Shown: in pieces, positions 38,301 through 49,992 of the stretch
Layout of the letters: each line of letters opens with the position of its first letter
How positions within the stretch are numbered: position 1 is the first letter of the stretch
Assembly (NCBI GenBank): GCA_021613335.1
Contig: JAJTWR010000231.1
Span: forward strand, 701,501 to 765,500
Reading direction: 5' to 3'
DNA: 64,000 bases
Source of the DNA: Whitmania pigra
Taxonomy: Eukaryota; Annelida; Clitellata; Hirudinida; Haemopidae
Notes under the pieces: model-generated
Databases searched by the model: none
Seen by the model: the letters and a program-made list of their open reading frames with translations, nothing else
Told to the model about the DNA's origin: nothing
Position numbers and translations under genes: made by a program

Positions 38301-40126
38301 TTTATAAATGTTTTAATGTTCAAAAAAACTAAAATCACTTGCTCACTAGAGTATGAACCATACTTTGATATAGCCTAACACAGGCATGTCAAGCATGTGG
38401 CCTTTGCACAAATTTTACTTTAATTGTCTCATTTAGTGGCAAAAATTGCAGTTTAAGCATTAAAATTAAGAAATATCTATAAAAATTAATATTCAATCAT
38501 TAAGACACTCTCTGTCAAAAATGATCTTGTGACATTTTCAGTGCTTAGGCCCAAGTCAAAAGTTTATGGGTCTCTTATTATTTCATTCGACAAATTTTGA
38601 ATCACAAAAGATGAAGACTATCACATAGATAACAATAAACCTTCATGTTGTTACTATTTTAAAACCAAAATGGTTGTTATGTAATACTCGAGTAAACTGA
38701 AACTACTAGTGAAAACGATTCAAATTGTATAAAACACTAAAAAATAAATATCAAAACTTTATAGAAACTGAAAATTTTGTTATAAAACTAAATGGAAACT
38801 GAAATTCCAAAAAATTGGTATATCATTGCATGCAATATACCAACTTTATAAACTTCGACTTTAAAGCCCCAGACTAGAACTTAGTTATGTTATAAGTTAA
38901 CAAACATTTGTGATTGTGAATAAAGAATAAAAATATTTTCATTAGTTCAAATGTTATTGTTTAATTACTTAATGACTGAGTACTAGCAGTTAGTACCAAT
39001 AATTGATACACAGACATTTAAATAATATGGAATTATGTGTGACCACAATAATGGAAGCATCAGAAGTTTTACTTTTTAAGTAACTTTTAATTGCTGAACA
39101 TTTTACTTAAGTACATCTTTGAACAAGTACTTCTACTTTAACTTTTACTTTTTACAAAACTGTATAAATCTATCACATTAGCAGTTTAAAGAAAGTTGCT
39201 TTTTTTGCAGAAGTTTAATTAAAAAGCATAATATATAATTATATATATGTACAAAGTACATTAAGTAAATTATACTATATTAATATATATATTAATATAA
39301 GTGTGAATGCAATGAAAGAAAAGTAGGAACACAACCTTGAAGTATAACAAATTCATCATCCCCAAGTCTTCTGTAGCATATATCTGCACAGAACTGATCT
39401 TTGAACTCAATGCAAAGATCTTCAAGTATTCACGATCCATAATATCTGTAGGAGGATATCCCTGGCTGTCCATTAGTAGTACACACACCTGACAAATTAT
39501 CCCATAAATGCAATATATTAATCAATTGAAAGTAAATTTTCTCAAAGGTATGTGGTGCCAAAGATAGGAACAATATACTGAGAGCCAATTTGAGTAATAG
39601 TTATCAAATACAAAGACAAAGTCAAAAGTAATCATATTATCTTCATGCAAACACCTACTGATGATACTACAATATTTATTTCATTTACATTTGTTATAAA
39701 TGTTTATCAAATGAAGCTTGAATCAAAACAGGAACCACCTCCTCATTTGTAGGAGGCACCTTGATGATGAAGGGTTCGGGCCAGAGAAGAAGACCTGTAG
39801 TGTTAGCTTTATTGCTAATGCCCCATTTGAAACCATTCACTGGATCATTGGGTACATCCATCCAATCCTGCCAAGAAACAAAAATGCCATTTTTAAAATA
39901 ATTAAATAACTTTTTTTCTAAAATGTGAAATGACTAACATTTTTACCATAATTTTGTAAGTATTTCATGAAAACATTGAGCAAAAATGATCTTCCTGTTC
40001 CTCTACCTCCTGCTATAGACACAATCACAACTTTTGAGTCAGCCACCCTGCTGTCGAGGAGGATTTCTTTAAGAGCAGATTCCTCAACTTCAAAATCTTC
40101 ACCTTTAGGACTCACAACTTGAAGTG
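32311..40126 (-). CDS. Atlastin-like dynamin-family membrane protein with altered GTPase motifs (5' end missing)
   Basis: Thirteen exons: 39939-40126, 39739-39867, 39336-39488, 38082-38117, 37867-37959, 35212-35374, 34871-34998, 34585-34635, 34429-34500, 34222-34319, 33437-33542, 32982-33166 and 32311-32560; phases are continuous for about 550 residues. Atlastins fuse ER tubules by GTP-driven dimerisation. Landmarks: P-loop region AGGRGTGRSFLLN, TTGLLLWPEP, LLMDSQG (G3), then FYFLIQDS where atlastins have the RD motif, the helical bundle (KEIGGKRVTGKMLFEHFK), and a two-helix membrane hairpin (MRPVLITLVYGG to CFVAWIICI). The P-loop Lys is Arg, the nearby catalytic Arg is Gly, and RD is QD. The last exon encodes an 83-residue tail with no atlastin similarity and is the least certain. 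The first coding exon (above 40126) was not found. Introns carry MULE and hAT debris. Confidence 0.85.
35477..36018. repeat. 86-bp near-perfect inverted repeat with 370-bp spacer
   Basis: Left arm 35477-35562 and right arm 35933-36018 are reverse complements with one mismatch. Both include the sequence of aaaacatctaatcccgtg or its reverse. They lie in one intron of the atlastin-like gene. The right arm is part of a transposase-like reading frame, so the left arm looks like an inverted partial duplication of it. Confidence 0.9.
35818..36274 (+). pseudogene. MULE-like transposase fragment
   Basis: The plus strand reads FMANLYKNLLRYGFMFTSD, DEHWFVGLRHFDTRD, a stop, then TFKVMRTPFVQLFSIHTFVR and GKALMQRYVHGSYRN. 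The TFKV...PF.QLFSIH pattern is typical of the catalytic region of MULE transposases. It is broken by at least one stop and lacks both ends. Confidence 0.5.
36430..37520 (-). pseudogene. hAT-like transposase remnant
   Basis: The minus strand at 36808-36999 reads LLTLSHGQASVERGFFINKS, a hAT-type C-terminal motif, followed by a Lys/Glu-rich tail (MIMLRKKLKTLKHDKNMLD, LMDESVRTRNMDLLV) with stops. The flanks carry tttaggacttttta repeats. It is paralogous to 28690-29185 and 22440-22790. It sits in the same intron of the atlastin-like gene. Confidence 0.6.
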
Positions 40127-41923
40127 CTGTTATTGCATGTCAAAAATAAAGTAGCAGTTTAAATTACAGGAATCATGGTCAGAATGGAGACTTAATTGGT
40201 TATGAAAATTTTGAACACATTTAAATATTAAACTTACTTTTTTAAATTTAGTTAACATATTAGAAGAAAAAATTAGGGCATATTGCAGGCCACAATTATA
40301 AAATAACTCAATCATCTGCCTTGAAAAATAATTATCTCCTCTAACAATTCTCAACTAGCAATTCCTTCATGGCTATACATAGCCAATAAATTCAGCAATT
40401 TCTATGAGAATCAGTTAAAACTTAACACAATATTGTGACTTGTACGTGAAACTCAACAAAATATTAATTTACTTAAAGAATTAGTAGCTGTAAAAGCACA
40501 TTCATGCAAGGCGGTGAAGTTGGCAAAAACTTTGAACGTCAATAACGTTATAGGTAAATAGCATTTAACGGATCAAGATAAAATCGAAATCCTTTTGCTA
40601 ATTTAAAAAATAATTTGTTATTAACGTAAGAAGTTCAATCCTTTTTTCTGCCAAAATTACAAGATATGTTTAAAATCTGAAGTCAAATTAGTAAACTACA
40701 TTAAAATACCTTTCCGAAAATATACCATTTCGATATTCTGCGATCGGTAGAAGCGCCTTAAAAATTGATCCGAAAAATAACCTGACTCATATGAGCACGG
40801 TGAAAAAAGTCTTATTTATGTTCACAACCAAAGACAGTATAGCTATATAAGGAAATTAAATATTTCAACATCATAATATATTTAAATTAAAATCTGGACT
40901 TCTGACAAATTAAACATTGTAGAAATTTAATGCAAATATTATTTAAATTATTTTTATTCCAATTTTTGTGAGGAATGTCCAAAATTCCCAGTCAAGAAAT
41001 GGCGTACAAACTGAAACGCTGAGAAGGCATTCATATTTCAAACTTTTAAACGAATTCCACAAATTCCTAATAATTTAAAAAAGTTGCAAACCTTCCTACA
41101 ATACATATGACCATTTTTAAAAAGACTGGACTTTTACCCATTATTTACATAACTGTCTGCTGGCGGAACACAAATATGCAACAATCACAATTATGCTGAT
41201 TCATACGCAAGATTCATTTATGATATTTTTACAGTTCATTAATCTCTTATGAGATGTTAATGTGGTTTTAACAAACTATGAAATAAATGATGAATAAAAC
41301 ATATTACTTTCATTTTTAATTGTAATATGGATTGTGATGTACTACAAAGTCGCGTTTTTAAATAATTAATTATTAATTTTTATAAATTAAAAAATTTAAA
41401 AAAATATAAAATTTAATAAAATGACAAAAAAAATTCGGATTAAAACACATCTTTCTCTGAAAGGTCTTTTTTCCGATGAAGTACGTACACATTTACTTCG
41501 TTGAAACGCGTTGCATCAGCATTTTTTTTGCGGATAGTGAATAGTTGAGTTAGTTTCCTAATTGAAGGTGAATGTTATTTTTAACTGGATATGTTGCTTA
41601 CTTTTGCATTTTTCTTTGGCTAACATTTCTTATGTATTTTACGTGAGAATTTCGGTTTACAACAATTTCATTGATATCTCAGTAATTTCAACATTTGAAT
41701 GTAATTACGCTTCCATGTATGTACGAAGTTATTGATAATTGCTAAATAATAAAGCTGAGTGGAATTCTGCCGTATTTAAGCTTTAGCTTGGGTTGTTTTC
41801 AATTATAATTTTATTGTTAAATTAAATTTATTTAAATGCTTTGATTATTATTAAGTGTTATACGAATATAGTTCCGAAACGATTGTTGTGACATCTAAAT
41901 ATCAATAAATATATTTGAAGGAG
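40127..41923. other. Spacer between the atlastin-like gene and the synthetase gene
   Basis: It should contain the first exon(s) of the minus-strand atlastin-like gene and the promoter and leader of the plus-strand synthetase gene. No exon could be fixed. The stretch 41823-41893 resembles 46609-46655 (shared tttatttaaatgctttga and gttatacgaat). Confidence 0.4.
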
Positions 41924-43150
41924 ATGGACCAAATTTCTAACGGCATCAAAAATGTGGTCAATCTTGGGGGAGAAGAACATCTAGAAGATGATGTAGTAGA
42001 TCCATGGAATGTCAGCAGTAGCTCTTCCAAGGGTGTTGATTATGACAAACTCATCAAGAAGTTTGGATCTTCAAAAATAGGACCAGAAATATTGGCAAAG
42101 TTTGAAGAAATCACTGGACATCCAATCCATCATCTGATAAGGAGGGGGATTTTCTTTTCTCACAGGGACTTTGATTTAATTTTGGAACGACACAGAAAGA
42201 AAGAACCTTTTTTTCTTTATACGGGAAGAGGTCCTTCTTCAGAGTCAATGCACTTGGGGCATCTTATTCCATTCATGCTGACCAAATGGTTGCAAGAAAC
42301 TTTTGATGTTCCACTAGTCATCCAGTTGACAGACGATGAAAAGTTTTTGTGGAAGGATCTATCCATTGAAGAAGCAAATAGGCTAGCATTTGAAAATGCA
42401 AAAGATATCATAGCCTGTGGCTTTGATCCAAATAAGACCTTTATATTTGCTGACACTGAATACATGAGTCCACCTTTTTATAGAAATGTTTGTCGCATCC
42501 AAAAGTTTGTGACGTTCAATCAAGCTAAGGGCATATTTGGCTTTGCTGATGGAGATTGCATTGGGAAGATCTCATTTCCTGCAATCCAAGCTGCAACATC
42601 ATTCAGCTCAAGTTTTCCTCATATTTTTGGGGACAAGAAGGATATACCATGCCTCATACCATGTGCCATTGATCAAGATCCTTACTTCAGAATGACAAGG
42701 GATGTTGCCCCAAGGCTGGGATATCAGAAACCTTGTTTGATTCACTCTTCCTTCATACCAGCTCTTCAAGGTGCTCAAACAAAGATGAGTGGAAGCAATC
42801 CAAACTCGTCCGTTTATCTCACTGATACACCAAAGCAGATCAAGAACAAGATTAATAAATATGCTTTCTCTGGCGGTGGAGCAACTGTTGAAGAACACCA
42901 GTCAAAAGGAGGAAATTGTGATGTAGACATTTCATATCAGTATCTGAGATTCTTCCTCGATGATGATGAGAAGCTCGAGGAAATTAGGCAGTCCTACTCA
43001 AATGGAACATTGATGACAGGTCAACTGAAGCAACAACTTATAACTCTAGTGCAAGAAATCATTGCAAACCATCAGGCACAAAGGCAGTTGGTGACCGATG
43101 AAGTAGTAAAACATTTCATGACACCGAGGAAGCTTAATTTTGATTATTGA
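41924..43150 (+). CDS. WARS1: Cytosolic tryptophanyl-tRNA synthetase, single exon
   Basis: An uninterrupted 408-codon gene. The enzyme charges tRNA-Trp with tryptophan in the cytosol and belongs to class I with a Rossmann fold. The ATP-binding HIGH-type motif is [11 protein letters not shown] (about residues 103-113) and the KMSKS-type motif is KMSGS (about 287-291). Family blocks [31 protein letters not shown] and [12 protein letters not shown] are intact, and the C-terminus [12 protein letters not shown] matches the eukaryotic cytosolic form. The start is the ATG at 41924 (gaaggagATGG); the longer frame to 41915 begins with TTG. The N-terminus is short, without a WHEP domain. AATAAA at 43242-43247 follows. 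Animal orthologues usually have introns, so this may be a retrocopy that replaced the parent, or a lineage with lost introns. Confidence 0.96.
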   Translation: MDQISNGIKNVVNLGGEEHLEDDVVDPWNVSSSSSKGVDYDKLIKKFGSSKIGPEILAKFEEITGHPIHHLIRRGIFFSHRDFDLILERHRKKEPFFLYTGRGPSSESMHLGHLIPFMLTKWLQETFDVPLVIQLTDDEKFLWKDLSIEEANRLAFENAKDIIACGFDPNKTFIFADTEYMSPPFYRNVCRIQKFVTFNQAKGIFGFADGDCIGKISFPAIQAATSFSSSFPHIFGDKKDIPCLIPCAIDQDPYFRMTRDVAPRLGYQKPCLIHSSFIPALQGAQTKMSGSNPNSSVYLTDTPKQIKNKINKYAFSGGGATVEEHQSKGGNCDVDISYQYLRFFLDDDEKLEEIRQSYSNGTLMTGQLKQQLITLVQEIIANHQAQRQLVTDEVVKHFMTPRKLNFDY

Positions 43151-43241
43151 TTGAATGCATAGATCATGAATACTTTGTTCATTTCTCTGTTGCATAACTA
43201 GGATGATTTAACCTTAAACCATGAAAACTATTTATTTAGTA

Positions 43242-43247
43242 AATAAA
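43242..43247 (+). terminator. Polyadenylation signal of the synthetase gene
   Basis: AATAAA 92 bases after the stop codon on the coding strand; the position is typical. Confidence 0.6.
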
Positions 43248-43620
43248 AAATTATGCCATGTTTTAGCTCTCATGTTATTGGCTAAGGTGGGTGGTGTCGG
43301 AGATAACGTATATTGCTTTTTCGTAGATTATGTTAAAAGGTTGTGTTGAATGCATCATTTCTTGATGTATTGAATTTAAATTCAAGCCATTTTTAGTGAA
43401 GATTGCACATTCTGGTAGACAACCTGTTGAAATTGCAAGTCATTAAGTTGAGTTATGGTTGTCTGGATGTTTGACAAAAAAAATTAAAAAATCTGCCTCA
43501 GGTGCTGCATGGGTTGTGTGAAGTGGATTTCTCACAATTTTTTTGGTGAAGCATTTATTGTGTAATAAAGTACGTGACAAGCTGCTAATTATTCTGATTG
43601 TAATGTTGCTTCTGGATAAA

Positions 43621-44230
43621 TTAGAAGTAGGGAGTGATGCCTGGAAGGGTGTCTGCTACGAAGAGTCCAAAGGTGATCACGACTGAGCTGGCAAACCAGG
43701 ATCCATTCAATTCTTCTGACAGTAATGCGCCGACAATTGCCTGTTAAATTTATTTCTAACGTCAGTAAATTACTTCACAATCAGTTTCTTGTCTGTTATT
43801 TTAACTTATTTTCTGAGCCATACAAGAACTCAAATCTAATTATGCTCAGTTCATACAAACCGTTGTGAGGAGATTAGACATAGAATTTATCGAAAGGGCA
43901 GCAAATGATGTAGACGAATCAAGACTTCTAGTGTAAGTTTTCCACATGAGAAAAGTGCAAAGAAAAACCATTGCAAGACAAACAGACCTCAGGAGTATTG
44001 GACCCTGTAGAAATAAAATAGCTGCAGTAACCTAGTACTCTGCGATTGTTTCAACTTACGTAATAACAACCGAATTCGTGGTCAACATGTATATATGTTA
44101 CGATCAGACTGATCAAGAATTGACAATTATCGGGATCTTCCGCGCCTGCTACAAATTTTGAAAATATGGCAGCACCCGCAGCGAACACTCCAGATATAAA
44201 TGCTAGCTGAATACCCTTGCTATTTCGCAT
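43621..44230 (-). CDS. TMEM42: TMEM42-like multi-pass membrane protein
   Basis: Three exons, all phase 0: 44060-44230, 43861-44004 and 43621-43740, encoding 144 residues. The start is MRNSKGIQLAFISGVFAAG, followed by a hydrophobic segment rich in Ala/Gly. Exon 2 gives VFLCTFLMWKTYTRSLDSS then SFAALSINSMSNLLTT; exon 3 gives AIVGALLSEELNGSWFASS and ends GLFVADTLPGITPYF. The pattern (LMW...L, ALS.N...S..L, G.L.....WW/F) is that of TMEM42, a small relative of the EamA/DMT transporter fold; human TMEM42 is similar in length. Its function is not established. It converges on the synthetase gene, 470 bp away. Confidence 0.85.
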
Positions 44231-45220
44231 GATATTTCATTTTATAATCGCATCTTGCTAAATAGGAATCCACCCAAACGCCTTCCTCTGCCACCATCGG
44301 AACAGATGAATTAGATTCCAAGTTTGGTTAAAAATCAACGGAACTATTAATTTTTGTAAAGGCACATAAAAATATAATCATTTTTGGAAATTTAACAAGA
44401 GATTGTAAATAAAAATTAAAAAATTAATTGATATTTAATTAGAACACGAAATGGATGACGAAAGACTGTAGTCCAAATAGTAAAACAAAATAAAAACGAC
44501 TTATATATCGTGAAGGATCTGCAAAACTAATATTTTTCATCAAAAACAAGAATCCTTGGCATTAAATGGTTACTGCAAGCAGAATCGGAGTGTTTGAATA
44601 AGTTCTCTTTTAAATTCATTAATTAGAGTAAGCTCTGGGTGGATAAAACAACAAGCTTAGCGGCAGAGGTTGAGTATAAGTATAGCTTGGTTCTACAGCA
44701 GTTGTGCACCACCTTTTTTGGCCTGGGGCAAGGAACAGAGTACTCGGCGTACGAATGAGACCATATAAAGTAGATTCCACAATTTTTTTCCTCATCAACA
44801 TCCAGACAAATTAAGCAATAAGAAATATGTAAGAGACTAAAGACAAAGTTGTGGACTAAATGCCCATTTAGGCTGATATTTATTTATTGACAGTTTTAAG
44901 TTAACACAAATCAGTGTGATGGCTGAAGCTGCATGTCTGCAGCAAGCTTTAAAATATCGGACTGTATGTTCGTAGTTTGAACAACGATGGAAAGTAAACA
45001 AACAGCAAAAATGGACGTCCACGGCGCTAAAGCCACGGTTTGGTAAACTAAAAAAAAATCACGACGCCGCCTAAGCTGATTGATGCTACATAGCTGTTCC
45101 GGTGTTCAAACACCGTGTATAAATTCAAGAATCACACAATTTACACAGTTATTTATTAAATTACTGATGTTTTAAAAAATAAAAATAAATGCTTTGTTAA
45201 CGTCCGTTGCACAGCTAGAT
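44231..45220. other. Intergenic, nothing recognised
   Basis: No gene or element boundary was identified apart from short open frames without family match. Confidence 0.4.
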
Positions 45221-45761
45221 CAATGGTCCCAACCTTTTTCTCGCCGCGGTTCTTAATTGTTTATATTTTAGATTGTTTTGATTTATCAATTTTAATTGTT
45301 AAATACAAATTTCTTTCAAAAATAAAATACAGTTACTCAAAAATGCCTTCAAAATAAAATACAATTACTCAAAAAAAAATGAATTTAAAGTGATTTAACA
45401 TTTTAACTCACTAGAACGCTAAATCAATGAGAACCCTGAGCTTGTTTCTTTGCAACGAGAAGGTTCTGTCTGGGGGTAATGAGAAGACAACGACAGCCAT
45501 AGTGTGTTGCGTATGTCCAGTTTATTCCGTTGTTTTGGTTGCTGCCACTGCAGAAAACCGCGCTTCACACAGATAGAATGCCAGAAATGGCAATAGGGAT
45601 TTAATTGCTGTGGTGACAATCTCAGGATATTCCGCCATGACTTTAATCCAGAACACCGGCAGAGTTGTTGTCCCGAACGTAGTTTTAAGGACGCCGTCAT
45701 TAGCAATCTCCAGCAGTTGATCACAGACATGCTAGATTCGCCCAGTTTGCTGACAAATGGG
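45221..45761 (-). pseudogene. Outer hAT (ZBED5/FAM200-like) remnant, 3' part
   Basis: The minus strand reads VLKTTFGTTTLPVFWIKVM, EYPEIVTTAIKSLLPFLAF and YLCEARFSAVAATKT, then in another frame RNKLDIRNTLWLSLSS: the C-terminal region of hAT transposases of the ZBED5/FAM200 kind. A frameshift lies between the two parts. At its outer end the sequence ggtcccaacctttttctcgc (45226-45245) looks like a hAT terminus. The element is cut by a second hAT at 45762. Confidence 0.65.
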
Positions 45762-46421
45762 CAGTGTTGCCGTAAGTACTCCAAAAAATGTACTTTAGTA
45801 ATGCATCCCATCAGAGTTCAAAAGCTGCTGAAGCTGTGTTTGATGTTCTTGGGAGAACAATACCTAAGCCAAACTCAACTCGGTGGAACTCCGAATTTAA
45901 CAGTTATAGAGCCATCTATGATATGAAGGACAGAGTTAATATCGTGATGGAACGCTTGTAGCTGCCAAAGTTCAGCTCTCAAGACTTCATTTTCTTGAAG
46001 GAATGGATTGAAGTAATGAGATCAATTGCACAAGCTCTGGATAATTTACAAAGAGAAGACAAGTTCAACACAACCATTCCATCATCTGCACCTGTTGAAA
46101 GACTATTCAGTCAAGCTGGTCTTACACTGATTCCTCAGCGTAACAGACTCTGTGACAAATATTTTGAAACACTGCTTCTTTTAAAGAAAAATAAACAATT
46201 TTATTGATAAATGTAAATTCTGTTACACTTGTCTTAAAATTGTATTGTAGATAACGAATATTATTTCTTATCAATGAAGGAAAAGTACTTATACTTATAC
46301 TTGTACTTATACTTAAGTACATTGACCACAACGTACTTGTACCTGTACTTATAAGTACCTTCAGCCCCAAGTACTTGTACTTATACTTAAGTACATTTTT
46401 GGAGTACTTACGGCAACACTG
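45762..46421 (+). mobile_element. Inner hAT, internally deleted copy
   Basis: Inverted ends CAGTGTTGCCGTAAGTACTC (left) and GAGTACTTACGGCAACACTG (right). Subterminal tacttgtacttatactt repeats are dense on the right. The coding part reads NSTRWNSEFNSYRAIYD, a stop, KEWIEVMRSIAQALDNL, then SSAPVERLFSQAGLTLIPQR, the hAT dimerisation motif; the middle of the transposase is missing. No clear 8-bp target duplication was seen. Confidence 0.75.
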
Positions 46422-47212
46422 GTTAATAGTTATCTGTAATTACACGATTAAAACACATGCCAATGCACACCGTAAATTTTAGTTGAATATTTTTTCAATT
46501 TCCTTATAACTAGTGATTAGCTTGCTGTTAAAACTCTTCGTTTGATATAATTTAACTCACCTAATTTTATTTAAAAAATTCATAATTATGTTTATCGCTT
46601 ATTTATTTAAATGCTTTGAATATTAATAAATGTTATACGAATCGATTGCCGTGACATATTTCCGATCTCGACCAATTATACCGTGCGCGTAAGAATATTA
46701 ATCAGCCAATGTCTGTGTCACAACCGGGTCGGCCACCACCGGATTTAGGAGTAGTCAGGGTTTGTCACTCAGCGGGACCCCGCCAATCATCAAAAAATAT
46801 CTTGCTTCTCAGCTTCTGAAAGAGAAAAATTGGTGGGACTCTACGAAGCAGGAGACACCTACCTTTTTTACTTGTCAACTATTTTATGGGCCTCCTTTCA
46901 GTTAAATCCCTGAGATCGGTTCTGAACATACGGAGATGCATATTCTTAGAAAGAAATGACTTTTTACTTCCGGGAAATTAAAAGAAGAGCACGATGTTCC
47001 ATTAACTGATGGTTGTCAATATTTTTGATCGATTATATTTAGTTATACAAGCGTTTTCAATTACCTACAATTGACTTCTAAGTCATCGATAAATTTTAAA
47101 ATATTAGTGGATGTCATCGAGCTGGAACCAATGTGTGTTTGTAAGCGGTAAATTACAAATTCAAACGATTCTTTGAAGGACTATTTTTGCTTGAATGTGA
47201 TAATCGTCATCT
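46422..47212. other. Intergenic / 3' flank of the DOK gene
   Basis: No gene was recognised. A short segment (46609-46655) resembles the upstream flank of the synthetase gene. Confidence 0.4.
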
Positions 47213-49992
47213 TTACTTTCTCTTTCCTTCTCTTACTTCCGCGTAATAATCTTCGTCATCTGAAACCAGTTTAGAATATAATGCCACTAGTTTATTTTAT
47301 TCAGAGTTTGAATTAGCGTTATTGCCCAACTCACCTGCAATTGATGGAACTCTGGGTTGATGGATGTCTGCATAATTTTTGTAAGTCTCATTTAAATTTC
47401 CTTCGACGGCTGAGATAGAAAAAGCTTGCTATAAACATTTAATAACAATAACAAAAAAAATAATAATACTACTAATAATTAAATAAATAAATAATTATTA
47501 TTATTAAATATATTATAATATGTAATTATAAAATAATAAATAATAATATAATGTAATAATTATAAACAACTAATAACATTAATAATAAAGTAATTATTAA
47601 TATTAGTAATAAAGAAGAAAAATAACAAGAAATATATTCTCTCAATGCATAAATGCCACTCACGTCTGTAGTCATTCTTTTTACTCTGAGATATCTTCAT
47701 GTCATCTGAAAGTTCATGAATGGAACGAGGTATTTTCTTGGACATTGAAGAATGCCCGCATCTTTTTTCATTTGAATTGTTTTCCTGATTAATTTTCATC
47801 TAAAATGCGGACATGTTCACAAGAAATTGGAAAATAAAGCCCCTATTTGACCAACACCACAACTAAGTTGCTGCTTTTACAGCATTTGAAAAGAAATTGA
47901 AAATTCGCTTATATTCAAGAAAATTAAGCTACAATTAAGTAAATGATTTTACAGCATTTTATAGCATTTGAGAAAGGTAATTAAAACAAGAGATGTAAAT
48001 AAAATATACTTTATTGGAAAAAATGAATAGCTGGATTGATTGAAACAAAAATAGGCTGGTATTTAGAAGAAAGTTCAGCCGATGCAAGAGAATCTGTGAC
48101 GAGATCAGCTTACGTCGTTCATCTTTTTGGTGAAAGCCTGAGTTTTTGTCAGGTTGTGGATGCGATCGTAAATGTCATGTGCTTCTTCAGTCTCAAAAAC
48201 AAATTCACCTTCCCCTGTCGGGCAAGACCTATAATACAAAAAATTTGATTAACTTTAACATGTTAAATGTGGAATTATAGTGCAGATTATTAACAACATT
48301 GTGATTTAGGTGTTTTATATTAATGATCCTATTGGTTTAATATAAAATATTTACAATATAGCACATGGAGGCTGTTTGGAAAAAACCACGTGCTCAATTG
48401 ATATATCTGTTGGATTAATTGCAGGGTTTGACATCCGATATTTGTATTGCAATAATCATTTGCTACATATAATAACATAATATCATAATCACATACTATA
48501 TGTACAACTCCATTGCGTATTCACAGTAATAACATTTTTCATTGATTATTTTGAAAGAGAGTGAAGACATTAGAAAGTAGACTTAATGTTATAGCGCTTA
48601 TGAACATAAACATATTTAACAATAAACACCGCAATTAAATATTTAATGACAGAGACAAGAATGAGCTAATTATAATGCTAATTAAATATTCTTTTCATAT
48701 TTATTTTGGATTTTTTTTAGAAATAATTAATAGAATTATTTGCTCAAAAGGTTCCAAAGGAAATCTGATTATAAAACACAGCATAAATTAACTAGAGACA
48801 TTTTTACATTTTCAATTCTATGTATAAAATGTTTATCTTATGTAATCTTTATAATTAACTACCTTTACTAATTAAATAATTATGCTATATAATTTGTCAT
48901 CGAACCTTCCAGTCTCTATTTTGAAGAGATTCCTTTCCACAGCATAACGACGAAGCTTGTTCAGAGGCCAAGCCACAATCTCCTGGTCTCTGTGATTGAG
49001 CAGACGAACACTATCAGCTGTCAGTTCAAGGGTGCAGTCGCCGTGGATTGGCAATTTGGCATTCTTCAAGATGTACACAGCGAAAGAATCTGGATAGATG
49101 ATTAAATGGGCAAAATGAAAAATGCTTAGATACTTTGGATAGTTTTTTTCTTATTATGTTGAACGTGCAAACAATTATTTTGACTTCAGTCCGTCCGCGT
49201 CAATCCAGCATCATCATCATCATCTTAATCGCATTGCAATGTCTAAAGATGGAAGTTTACTTTTTGACTTGTGCGCCTCGGCAATCTCTCCCTCGATTTT
49301 CTTCAACCATAAGTTTGCTTCTCCCTCTGAGATTTTCAAGAAAGAGAAAAATATTAAACACTCTTAAATAAGGATGATATGATTTTTAGGAATTATTTTT
49401 ATTATTTAGTTCATTGTATTTCATTTATTTTTTTACAATTGTTATGAAATCATTTAAATATACAAATATACAAAGTAAATTTAACCAAATTATTACAATG
49501 ACCTGAATCCAAGCAAAACTGGATGGATTCGTATTGATCCACATCGACATGAATGGCGTGCCTCTTCTCAACGTCAGGGAGTCTGTAAAGGGTGAGAATA
49601 TCAGTCAAGATGAAGGTTCGACATTTCCCACTCATGGCAGCTGCACACTCGTCCTCATATTTCTCGAGGCGAACTGGTCCATTCTTCGTCTGAGCTCTCA
49701 GGATCAGCCATCTCTTCTTCCATACCTTAACGGAGATAATACACAATAACTTAGTTAGTTATGTCTTGCAAGTCTAACTGATTCAAAAGTGCAAAGTGAA
49801 AGAATAATTAGATTTTAAAATATTTTGAGGGATTAACAATGCCAGGAGGGCAAGAGAGGGAGAAAGTTGGGGAGAATTGAAGACCAAAGAATTCGAATAT
49901 TTCCGCATGATTTTCAGAACATATATAAAAAATACCCCAAGGTTTTTCGACTGGAACTTTACGTATCCCTGTTTCATAATGTCCGAAGCCAT
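47213..49992 (-). CDS. DOK: DOK4/5-type docking protein (PH-PTB adaptor)
   Basis: Eight exons with matching phases: 49936-49992, 49503-49725, 49261-49326, 48906-49089, 48114-48228, 47664-47799, 47335-47409 and 47213-47259; 300 residues, close to vertebrate DOK4/DOK5. DOK proteins bind phosphotyrosine motifs of receptor tyrosine kinases at the membrane. Residues 1-115 form the PH domain (SDIMKQGYVKFQSKNLG, WKKRWLILRAQTKNGPVRLE, with the terminal-helix Trp in EANLWLKKIEGEIAEA). Residues about 116-215 form the IRS-type PTB (HGDCTLELTADSVRLLNH, IVAWPLNKLRRYAVERNLF, CPTGEGEFVFETEEAHDIYD). The tail contains Tyr motifs (DDEDYYAEV) and ends GKRK. The 66-bp exon 3 is short but is needed to complete the PH domain and keep phase. 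The DOK4/5/6 group fits best on the N-terminus. Confidence 0.92.

Noticed and set aside
41915..41923. Start of the synthetase at 41915
   Set aside because: The codon there is TTG; the first ATG in frame is at 41924 and has a good context.
47430..47620. AT-rich repeat tract as a functional element
   Set aside because: It is simple taa/ata microsatellite-like sequence inside a DOK intron.
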